Assembly (NCBI GenBank): GCA_017470245.1
Contig: JAFUEV010000017.1
Location: forward strand, 1-57,436
Reading direction: 5' to 3'
DNA length: 57,436 nucleotides
Origin: a bacterium
Lineage (GTDB): Bacteria > Cyanobacteriota > Vampirovibrionia > Gastranaerophilales > Gastranaerophilaceae
Part shown: one piece after another, positions 28,468-35,409 of the stretch
Layout: every line of letters starts with the position of its first letter
Numbering within the stretch: the stretch's first letter is position 1
Position numbers and translations under genes: made by a program
Notes under the pieces: model-generated
The model's input: only the letters and a program-made list of their open reading frames with translations
What the model was told of the DNA's origin: nothing
Databases searched by the model: none

Positions 28468-28889
28468 TATATTCCTAAAGAAGCTCTGTTGTTTATTGAT
28501 AAAATTTCAAGTCCTGACATTATGCCGGATTCTCCTGAAATTAAGCTCAAATATTCCTGATTAATTGAATCATATTCTGATTTTATTGCATTTAAAGTCG
28601 GATTATTATTTTCTTTTTCTAATTTAGCTATTTGTGCTTTTATTCTTGCTAATATAGAAGGTATGCTTTCTGTTTTGCTTATTGAAATCCCCAGTTTTAT
28701 TGCAAGTGCCTGTAATCTCCTGTATAATTTTTCAAAAGCTGAATCCGTTGATTTATCTTCTTTTTCTTCAACCGCTTTTCCGTTTTCGAGTATTTGTTTT
28801 CCTTTATTTACAGAAGATTCTTTATTATAGAATTTATTTTGCATTGTACTTATTTGTGGATTGAATAAGTATGAATGTATCGAAACCAT
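28467..28889 (-). CDS. Hypothetical coiled-coil protein
   Basis: 140 residues from the second ATG, seven bases after AAAAGGA; the first ATG abuts that site and is too close. After 'MVSIHSYLFNPQISTMQNKF' come an acidic linker and a long helix ('FEKLYRRLQALAIKLGIS', 'ARIKAQIAKLEKEN') with heptad-like Leu/Ile spacing. The C-terminus includes 'SGESGIMSGLEILS'. There is no signal peptide or membrane helix. It is convergent with gdhA. No family was recognised. The N-terminal region lacks the Phe-Gly tag of its lineage-style neighbours. Confidence 0.7.
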   Translation of the reverse strand: MVSIHSYLFNPQISTMQNKFYNKESSVNKGKQILENGKAVEEKEDKSTDSAFEKLYRRLQALAIKLGISISKTESIPSILARIKAQIAKLEKENNNPTLNAIKSEYDSINQEYLSLISGESGIMSGLEILSINNRASLGI

Positions 28890-29024
28890 TTTCATTCCTT
28901 TTCTCTATTTTTTTAAATCGGTAAATTAATAAAAAACTTTAATATAATTAAGTAAGTAAGATACCCTTGTAATAAAACTTTTTTTCTTTTATATTTTAAA
29001 AATATAAATATAAAGGAAATTCGT

Positions 29025-30005
29025 TTGGATATTTGCAGTAGTGCTAATTTACTTAAAGGTAATAATAAGTTAAATACTGATGTTTCAGATGTTAGTTATA
29101 ACATTGAACAGTACAAACTAAGGAATGAGGTAGTTAATCCTAAAATTTCTATAATAGTACCTGCTTATAATGTTCGTCAGTATATTGAAAGATGCATGCA
29201 TTATCTTTTGTTACAAACATTGGAAGACATAGAAATAATTATTGTTAATGACGGTTCAACCGATGATACAATGGTTCCTGTTGAAAAACTTGCTAAAATT
29301 GATAAACGTATTAAAATAATTAACCAACATAATATGCTTCAAGGTGCAGCAAGAAATAACGGTTTAAAATATGCAAAAGGGGAATACATCGGTTTCTGTG
29401 ATTCTGATGATTATATTGATTTGAATTATTATGAGCAAATGTATAAACTTGCGAAAAAAAATGATGCAGATGTTGCTTTGGCTGAAAATGTAAGAGTCAG
29501 TAAAACGAAATATAAACGTCGTTTAAATATAACAACCGAGGCAGTATATGAAGATATTATGAACAAGTTTAAAGTTTGTAATCAAAATAAAAACGAATGT
29601 CCTACAAATAAAATATACAGAAAAAGTTATATTGATAAGTATAATATAAGATTTACAGAAGGTGTTTATTGCGAGGATAAATTATTTTCTATTCAGGCTG
29701 TATATTATGCAAATAAAATAGTTACAGTGCCGGATGTTCATTATTATTATTGGGAAAACCCAAAATCGACAGTAAATTCCAGAAAGACCAAAAAACACAA
29801 GCAAGATAGAATTGCCGCTAAACGCGCAGTACTTGATTTTGTCAAAGAAAAGAAAATACCTGTTGAAAATTGGTATTTCAAAGCCGAAAAAGAAAGATAT
29901 TCAATTTTTGGCATTCCTATGTTAATTATTAAAGCAAGTACAAAATCTGAAAAATGGTATTTATTTGGCGTAATTCCTTTTCTTGAAAAAGGTATAAAAG
30001 AATAA
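29025..30005 (+). CDS. Glycosyltransferase family 2
   Basis: 326 residues. The GT-A fold begins at about residue 45 after an N-terminal extension: 'KISIIVPAYNVRQYIERCM', 'IIIVNDGSTDDT', 'GAARNNGLKYAKGEYIGFCDSDDYID' with the DxD-type 'DSDD' at roughly 120. The C-terminal 'YCEDKLFSIQAVYYANKIV' fits the family's acceptor region. It transfers a nucleotide-activated sugar to a surface glycan. The start is TTG at 29025 with AAAGGAA 6-7 bases upstream. It is followed 3 bases later by the aminotransferase-like gene, an operon. Confidence 0.9.
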   Translation: MDICSSANLLKGNNKLNTDVSDVSYNIEQYKLRNEVVNPKISIIVPAYNVRQYIERCMHYLLLQTLEDIEIIIVNDGSTDDTMVPVEKLAKIDKRIKIINQHNMLQGAARNNGLKYAKGEYIGFCDSDDYIDLNYYEQMYKLAKKNDADVALAENVRVSKTKYKRRLNITTEAVYEDIMNKFKVCNQNKNECPTNKIYRKSYIDKYNIRFTEGVYCEDKLFSIQAVYYANKIVTVPDVHYYYWENPKSTVNSRKTKKHKQDRIAAKRAVLDFVKEKKIPVENWYFKAEKERYSIFGIPMLIIKASTKSEKWYLFGVIPFLEKGIKE

Positions 30006-30008
30006 TAT

Positions 30009-30779
30009 ATGCTTTCTATAACTAATGAAGAGAAAGATTACAGAAAATATTCATTTCCATATTTTACAGCGAGAAATTGTATTTCATTAATAATTAAGAA
30101 TTTTAATATTAAAGAAATATATATTCCTTATTATACTTGTCCTGTTGTTTGGCAGACGATTCAAAAAGAAAACTGTAAAATAAAATTTTATCATATTGAT
30201 AAAAATTTTTTTCCGACTGTTGATTTTAGTCAGAATGATTATATTTTATATACAAATTATTTTGGAATAAATTCCTTAAATGTTAAGAAAATGGCAGACA
30301 ATTATAAAAATCTCATTGTTGATAATGCCCAAGCAGCATATATGTATCCTGTCGGAATTGCTTCTTTTAATTCTTTAAGAAAGTTTTTTAATCTGGAAAA
30401 AGGTTCTGTCCTACATATACAAAAATCATTTATTAATTGTGAAGGTGTTAATGACATTGAGTTAACAGAAACAGAAGTTGTTTATGATAAGTCGCTCAGG
30501 TTATCAAATCTTGATGTATTTAATAAATTATTTTCAAGTGCAAATATGCTAAAATTAAACTTATCATCAGATGATATTCCTTTATATTATCCATATTTAT
30601 GTATTGATAACAGTATAGAAAAATCTCTTTTAAAAGAAAAAATTGAATATGAGAAATTATGGAATATTTTGCCCCAAAATTCTCAAGAAGGATTATTCTC
30701 CCGTAATTTGTTGTTATTTCCAATGAAAAAAGAATATGATGTAGAGAAAATACAATTGTTGGAAAGCATTTTAAGATAA
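30009..30779 (+). CDS. Short DegT/DnrJ/EryC1-like PLP protein
   Basis: 256 residues, shorter than the usual 360-390. Features of the sugar aminotransferase fold are visible: 'YIPYYTCPVVWQTIQKENC', 'YILYTNYFGINSL', 'LIVDNAQAAYM' (PLP pyridine-binding Asp) and 'SFNSLRKFFNLEKGSVL', in which the lysine after 'SLR' could be the Schiff-base residue. The C-terminal small domain is reduced. It is directly downstream of a GT2 gene, so a role in making or editing an amino sugar for the same glycan is plausible. The start has no strong ribosome site. It could be a degenerate or specialised member of the family. Confidence 0.6.
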   Translation: MLSITNEEKDYRKYSFPYFTARNCISLIIKNFNIKEIYIPYYTCPVVWQTIQKENCKIKFYHIDKNFFPTVDFSQNDYILYTNYFGINSLNVKKMADNYKNLIVDNAQAAYMYPVGIASFNSLRKFFNLEKGSVLHIQKSFINCEGVNDIELTETEVVYDKSLRLSNLDVFNKLFSSANMLKLNLSSDDIPLYYPYLCIDNSIEKSLLKEKIEYEKLWNILPQNSQEGLFSRNLLLFPMKKEYDVEKIQLLESILR

Positions 30780-30780
30780 A

Positions 30781-30864
30781 ATACAGTAAGCCTTGTTTAA
30801 TATATAATATATTAAAAGGTGTATTATATAAGGTCATATTTGTTTAGAGCAATATTTACTGTAT
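30781..30864. repeat. Spaced inverted repeat and AT palindrome in an intergenic gap
   Basis: ATACAGTAA (30781-30789) and its exact complement TTACTGTAT (30856-30864) frame the gap; between them is a perfect AT palindrome around 30797-30817. This could be a small RNA, a regulator site or chance. Confidence 0.3.
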
Positions 30865-30928
30865 GATTTAATAGGAACAAATAAAAAATTAGTTTGTCAT
30901 AATAAACAAGAAGAGTGAGGTAAATAAT

Positions 30929-31198
30929 ATGCAGGATGTTTTACAATATGAAACAACGGGAACTTGTTGTAAGTTAATGCAAGTTGTTATAACTGACGGT
31001 AAAATCGAAGATGCCCAGTTTTATGGCGGATGCAACGGTAATTTGCAAGGAATAAAAAGCCTTATTAAGGGAATGAGTGTTGATGATGTTATCGAAAAAT
31101 TAAAAGGAATACAATGTGGAGGCAAATTGACAAGTTGTCCAGATCAACTGGCTCAGTGCCTTATAAACTACAAAGAAAAACAAGCAACAAAAGTGTAA
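30929..31198 (+). CDS. TSCPD domain protein (TIGR03905 type)
   Basis: 89 residues, the usual stand-alone length. The motifs 'GTCCKLMQVVITDGKIEDAQ', 'FYGGCNGNLQGIKSLIKG' and the namesake 'LTSCPDQLAQCL' are all present, with Cys residues at the expected places. TSCPD is also the C-terminal domain of some ribonucleotide reductases, but here it stands alone with no nrd gene nearby. Its biochemical role is not established. The ribosome site is weak. It is monocistronic and followed by a terminator. Confidence 0.92.
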   Translation: MQDVLQYETTGTCCKLMQVVITDGKIEDAQFYGGCNGNLQGIKSLIKGMSVDDVIEKLKGIQCGGKLTSCPDQLAQCLINYKEKQATKV

Positions 31199-31225
31199 AT
31201 ATTGTTAATTTTAAATTTTATAAGG

Positions 31226-31253
31226 TGCAGCATTTGATGCTGCATCTTCTTTT
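31226..31253 (+). terminator. Rho-independent terminator
   Basis: TGCAGCAT (31226-31233) pairs with ATGCTGCA (31237-31244) across TTG, followed by TCTTCTTTTG. Confidence 0.75.
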
Positions 31254-31363
31254 GTAAATAATTGTAAAAATAAATTAATAAATATCAATTTTTTATATTC
31301 AGGTTCTTTAGAAAGTTACCAAGGTCGTTTTCGTGTTTAATAAGAATTAGGAAAGGTTTAAAG

Positions 31364-31642
31364 ATGGTAACAGAATTAGTCGAGAAAAAAGCATTAGAAG
31401 GCATTATGTATCCGAATACAATGGTTTCTGCATTCCATTCTGAAAAAGGATGTATGATTGTTCAATATATTCCGGAACAATCAAATCTAAAAGAAAAAAT
31501 TAAAGCAGCAGTTAATTATGTGGACAATCACGCAACTGAATTGCTTTTAGGAACAGCAATATTAGGTTCTTTAGCTGTTGTAACATCAGGAGCTGCAATC
31601 CCTATTTTATTGGTTTCGTGGCTCGTTGTCGTCTCGTGGTAA
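31364..31642 (+). CDS. Small protein with a hydrophobic C-terminal hairpin
   Basis: 92 residues; GGAAAGG lies 8 bases before the ATG. The N-terminal 55 residues are soluble ('VTELVEKKALEGIMYPNTMV'). The last 35 are hydrophobic, 'ELLLGTAILGSLAVVTS' then 'IPILLVSWLVVVSW', consistent with two short membrane helices or one hairpin. There is no cleavable signal peptide. A terminator follows. No family was recognised; it could be an inner-membrane small protein or a membrane-active peptide. Confidence 0.65.
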   Translation: MVTELVEKKALEGIMYPNTMVSAFHSEKGCMIVQYIPEQSNLKEKIKAAVNYVDNHATELLLGTAILGSLAVVTSGAAIPILLVSWLVVVSW

Positions 31643-31658
31643 AAACAAGTAAATATAT

Positions 31659-31686
31659 AAAAGCGGAAATGTTAATTTCCGCTTTT
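31659..31686 (+). terminator. Rho-independent terminator
   Basis: AAAAGCGGAAAT (31659-31670) pairs with ATTTCCGCTTTT (31675-31686) across GTTA, followed by a T run. Confidence 0.85.
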
Positions 31687-31726
31687 TATTTATGTAACTA
31701 TATTTAAAAAAATAGTTTATAATTGC

Positions 31727-32539
31727 TTATTTTAGTGTTTCGTTCATACTTCCTGTTCTGTATCCGGTTAAATCCATTGATACATAAGTGAAACCATATT
31801 CTTTTAATGCATTAACTATTTTAGTTCTATTCTCTTCTTTGATTAGTTTATCAAATTCATTCGGCATTGTTTCTATTCTTGCCAAATTATTGTGTATTCT
31901 GACTCTTACCTGATGAAATCCCATATCAAGAAGTAATTGTTCCGCTTTATCTACCATATTTAATTTCTTTTCGGTTATTTCTTCCCCGTATACGAATCGT
32001 GATGATAAACAGGCAAATGACTGTTTATTCCAAGTCGGAAGATTTATTTGCTTTGATAAAGTTCTTATTTCTTCTTTTGTTAGATTAGCATATCTAAGAG
32101 GACTTTTAATTCCTAATTCGGATATTGCTTGCATTCCTGGACGATAGTCTCCGTTGTCATCGATGTTGGAACCTTCAACAATATTATCTATTCCGTTTTC
32201 TTTTGCAATTTGTATTATTTTTTGAAATAATTCTTTTTTACAAAGATAGCATCTGTTCTTAGGATTATGGCTAAAACCTTCAATATTAAGTTCTTCTGAT
32301 TCAACAATAATATGTTTTATTTTTTCATTCTTGCAATATTCAACAGCTTCATTTAATTCTCGTTTAGGAAAAGAACAAGAACTTGCTGTAACAGCAATTG
32401 CTTTATCTCCTAATGTATCATGCGCTATTTTTAGTAAAAAGGTAGAATCCACTCCTGATGAAAATGCTACAGCCACACTTCCTAAACTCTTTAAATATTC
32501 TTTAAGATTATTTGATTTTTCTGCTAAATTATTTTTCAT
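31727..32539 (-). CDS. larE: LarE, ATP-dependent sacrificial sulfur transferase
   Basis: 270 residues. The PP-loop 'VAFSSGVDSTFLLKIA' binds ATP, and 'VEGSNIDDNGDYRPGMQA' is a LarE hallmark. 'WNKQSFACLSSRFVYGE' holds the sulfur-donating cysteine, and 'NRCYLCKKELF' is a second conserved pair. LarE supplies sulfur for the nickel-pincer cofactor of lactate racemase LarA. No larA, larB or larC is in the window, so it may serve a distant lar gene set or another nickel-pincer enzyme. The upstream region lacks a ribosome site; TATAAA lies six bases before the ATG. Confidence 0.93.
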   Translation of the reverse strand: MKNNLAEKSNNLKEYLKSLGSVAVAFSSGVDSTFLLKIAHDTLGDKAIAVTASSCSFPKRELNEAVEYCKNEKIKHIIVESEELNIEGFSHNPKNRCYLCKKELFQKIIQIAKENGIDNIVEGSNIDDNGDYRPGMQAISELGIKSPLRYANLTKEEIRTLSKQINLPTWNKQSFACLSSRFVYGEEITEKKLNMVDKAEQLLLDMGFHQVRVRIHNNLARIETMPNEFDKLIKEENRTKIVNALKEYGFTYVSMDLTGYRTGSMNETLK

Positions 32540-32634
32540 AATATATTTATATCATATTTAAAATTTTAATTGAACAAATTATCGTTTTTTTCGTACTATA
32601 ATAACTTTGTTGATAGATTTTAAGGCATAGGAAT

Positions 32635-33996
32635 ATGGATAAAAAACAAATTATTGAAGATGATTTAAAATATATATGGCGTCCTTTTACACAGATGAAA
32701 TCATTAGAAGATGAGTCGAACAAACCTATAGTTATTAAAAGTGGCAAAGGTATATATTTAGAGGATGTTGACGGAAATAAATATATAGATGCCGTTTCTT
32801 CCTGGTGGGTAAATACGCTGGGACATTCTAACGACAGAATCAATAAAACAATATATGAACAAGCTCAAAAAATAGAGCATGTTATATTTGCAGGTTTTAC
32901 TCATGAACCGGTTGTAGAATTTTCAAAAAAAATTATAAAATTAATTAATAATAAACTTACTAAAGTATTCTTTAGTGATAACGGTTCTACGTCTGTTGAA
33001 GTTGCTTTGAAAATGGCATATCAATATCAGGTTTTAAAGGGACATCCCGAAAAGAAAAAATTTATTGCACTTAAAAATTCGTACCACGGTGATACTTTGG
33101 GTGCCGTTTCGGTTGGCGGTGTTGATATGTATCATAAGTTGTATAAACCGTTACTGTTTGAAATAAGGCAGGCAGAAAGCCCGTATTGTTATAGATGTCC
33201 TATGGGATGTAATAAAGAAACTTGTAGTTGCGAATGTCTAAAGTCTGTTGAGGATATATTACAGTCTGAAGCAAATACAATTGCAGGCATGATTATAGAG
33301 CCTTTGGTTCAAGCAGCCGGTGGGATGATTATGTATCCTCCTAAATATATAACTAAATTACGTTCCATTTGTGATAAATATAATATTCTTTTAATTGATG
33401 ATGAAGTTGCAATGGGCTTTTATCGTACAGGTAAATTGTTTGCCTATGAACACGCAGGTGTCGTTCCTGATATTATTTGTGCTGCAAAAGGTATAACAGC
33501 AGGCTATATGCCTTTATCTGTTACCATAACTACAGATGAAATATATAATGCCTTTTATGACGATGATATAGATGGCTATAAAACTTTTTATCACGGTCAC
33601 AGTTATACTGCATATCCGCTTGCTTTGGCTGTTGCTCTTGAAAATCTGAAAATACTTGAAGAAATGAATATTGAGGAATATCTTAAACCCAAAATTGCCA
33701 AATTTTCAAAAGAACTCGAAAAATTCCGTTCTCATAAAAATGTTGGTGACATAAGACAAACAGGTATGATTTGTGCTGTTGAACTAGTAAAAGATAAAAC
33801 AACAAAAGAACCTTTTGCGTACGAAAACGGTATAGGTAAGAAAATATATTTGGAAGGTTTAAAACTAGGTGCAATATTACGACCAATGTGGAATTGTATT
33901 TACTTTATAACTCCGTATATTATTACTGAAGAAGAAATAAAAAAACTTACTGATATTGCATTTGAAGCTTTAAACAGAGTACTTCCGAATAAGTAG
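32635..33996 (+). CDS. bioA: Adenosylmethionine-8-amino-7-oxononanoate aminotransferase
   Basis: 453 residues, a class III PLP aminotransferase. Near the start 'YIWRPFTQMKSLEDES' is diagnostic for BioA. Then come 'AVSSWWVNTLGHSND', 'FFSDNGSTSVEVALKMAYQY', 'LIDDEVAMGFYRTGKLFA' (PLP Asp) and 'ICAAKGITAGYMPLSV' (Schiff-base Lys). BioA converts 8-amino-7-oxononanoate to 7,8-diaminopelargonate with SAM as amino donor. It is followed 13 bases later by bioD, an operon. Other biotin genes are not in the window. Confidence 0.96.
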   Translation: MDKKQIIEDDLKYIWRPFTQMKSLEDESNKPIVIKSGKGIYLEDVDGNKYIDAVSSWWVNTLGHSNDRINKTIYEQAQKIEHVIFAGFTHEPVVEFSKKIIKLINNKLTKVFFSDNGSTSVEVALKMAYQYQVLKGHPEKKKFIALKNSYHGDTLGAVSVGGVDMYHKLYKPLLFEIRQAESPYCYRCPMGCNKETCSCECLKSVEDILQSEANTIAGMIIEPLVQAAGGMIMYPPKYITKLRSICDKYNILLIDDEVAMGFYRTGKLFAYEHAGVVPDIICAAKGITAGYMPLSVTITTDEIYNAFYDDDIDGYKTFYHGHSYTAYPLALAVALENLKILEEMNIEEYLKPKIAKFSKELEKFRSHKNVGDIRQTGMICAVELVKDKTTKEPFAYENGIGKKIYLEGLKLGAILRPMWNCIYFITPYIITEEEIKKLTDIAFEALNRVLPNK

Positions 33997-34009
33997 TTGA
34001 GGTATAGAC

Positions 34010-34669
34010 ATGGAATATTTTATAACTGGTATTGACACAGATATCGGAAAGACTTATGTAACAAGAGGTATTGCCATTGCTTTTGAAAAAGAAGGCAGAA
34101 GAACAGGCGTATATAAACCTTTGCAATCAGGCGCAATTAAATCCGAAAATGGGTTTTTAGCACCTGATTTGGAAGCTGTAAAAAGATTATCATCAACAAT
34201 TAACACAAAATGTTCATATCTTCTGGAAGGAGAAGTTTCTCCTGCTCTTGCAGCAAGATTAGCAGGTGTTAGAGTTGATATAAATAAAATTAAATCTGAT
34301 TTCAAAGAATTTTCATCGTTAAATGAAGTAACACTTGTTGAAGGCGCAGGTGGCATTCTCGCTCCTGCAGTTGATAATATGCTTTGTGCCGATTTGATAA
34401 AAGAACTTAATATTCCTGTAATTATTGTTACTGTTCCATTTCTTGGCAGATTAAATCATACATTATTAACAATCTTTTATGCAAAAAAGAATAATATTCC
34501 CATAAAAGGATTAGTTATAAATAAAATACCAAATTCAACCGAAGATTTAGCAACAATAAACTTTATAAAAGAGTTAACAATGTATACAGATGTTCCAATT
34601 ATAGGAAAAATACACGAATCTGATACTAATAATATTTCTGAGTTTTCAGAGTTAATAAACAAGTTGTAG
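34010..34669 (+). CDS. bioD: Dethiobiotin synthetase
   Basis: 219 residues. The P-loop 'TGIDTDIGKTYVTRGIA' opens the protein, 'YKPLQSGA' carries the substrate-binding lysine, and 'VEGAGGILAPAVDNM' is conserved. BioD carboxylates diaminopelargonate with CO2 and ATP to dethiobiotin, the step after BioA. It is co-transcribed with bioA and converges on rsmG. Confidence 0.95.
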   Translation: MEYFITGIDTDIGKTYVTRGIAIAFEKEGRRTGVYKPLQSGAIKSENGFLAPDLEAVKRLSSTINTKCSYLLEGEVSPALAARLAGVRVDINKIKSDFKEFSSLNEVTLVEGAGGILAPAVDNMLCADLIKELNIPVIIVTVPFLGRLNHTLLTIFYAKKNNIPIKGLVINKIPNSTEDLATINFIKELTMYTDVPIIGKIHESDTNNISEFSELINKL

Positions 34670-34707
34670 AAAAATCATTATAAATAGATGTAAATGATAT
34701 TTTTGCA

Positions 34708-35409
34708 TTAAAGAGGGTTATTTTTTATTTGACCGTTTCTTCGAGGAAATCTGTTTTCTGTTTCTTTTAGTTTTTTTACAATTACCAAAACTCTTTTATT
34801 TCCATCTTTTAATGGTAGTGAGTATTCTATTTTATCTATAATTTGAGCGTTTAAAGTTTTTAAAGCATTTTGAGCATTTATTATTTCTTTATCTGCTTTT
34901 ATTGATTTATAGGCTATAAAGTAACCGTCTTTTTTTAAAAAGGGAATTGAATATTCCAAAATAATTCTTAATTCAGCCATTGCTCTGGATACTACTATAT
35001 CATAATAACCTTTATTATTGTCAGGCAAATTTTCTGCCCTTGTACATATTGGAAACAAATTATTCAGGATTAATCTTTGTTTTATATATTCTATAAAGTT
35101 TATTTTTTTGTTTATTGAGTCGATTGCATATATATTTGTATTCTTATAAAAAATTGAAATTGGTATTGAAGGAAATCCTCCGCCGGTTCCTATGTCCAAC
35201 ATATTTTGGGGAATAATATTATATTTTTTTAGAAATAAATTATATGCAAGACTGTCATATATATGTTTTTCAAATAATAATGCAGCATCGTTTTTACTTA
35301 TTAAATTAACTTTTGTGTTGTAGTCTAAAAATAATGCGGAAAATGAAGACAACTTTTCTTTTTCTTCATCCGTAGTATCTATTTCTAATTTTTTTAGTTC
35401 TTCATACAT
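34708..35409 (-). CDS. rsmG: 16S rRNA (guanine527-N7)-methyltransferase RsmG
   Basis: 233 residues. The SAM-binding motif 'MLDIGTGGGFPSIPISIFY' and the post-I acidic 'IYAIDSINKKINFIEYI' are typical, with 'DIVVSRAMAELRIILEY' further on. RsmG (GidB) methylates G527 of 16S rRNA. Its ATG overlaps the stop of the upstream ATPase/TPR gene by one base (TAATG), so the two are translationally coupled. Confidence 0.95.
   Translation of the reverse strand: MYEELKKLEIDTTDEEKEKLSSFSALFLDYNTKVNLISKNDAALLFEKHIYDSLAYNLFLKKYNIIPQNMLDIGTGGGFPSIPISIFYKNTNIYAIDSINKKINFIEYIKQRLILNNLFPICTRAENLPDNNKGYYDIVVSRAMAELRIILEYSIPFLKKDGYFIAYKSIKADKEIINAQNALKTLNAQIIDKIEYSLPLKDGNKRVLVIVKKLKETENRFPRRNGQIKNNPL

Noticed and set aside
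30781..30864. Inverted repeat as transposon ends
   Set aside because: Nine-base arms 66 bases apart, with no target duplication or transposase; kept only as a possible regulatory structure.
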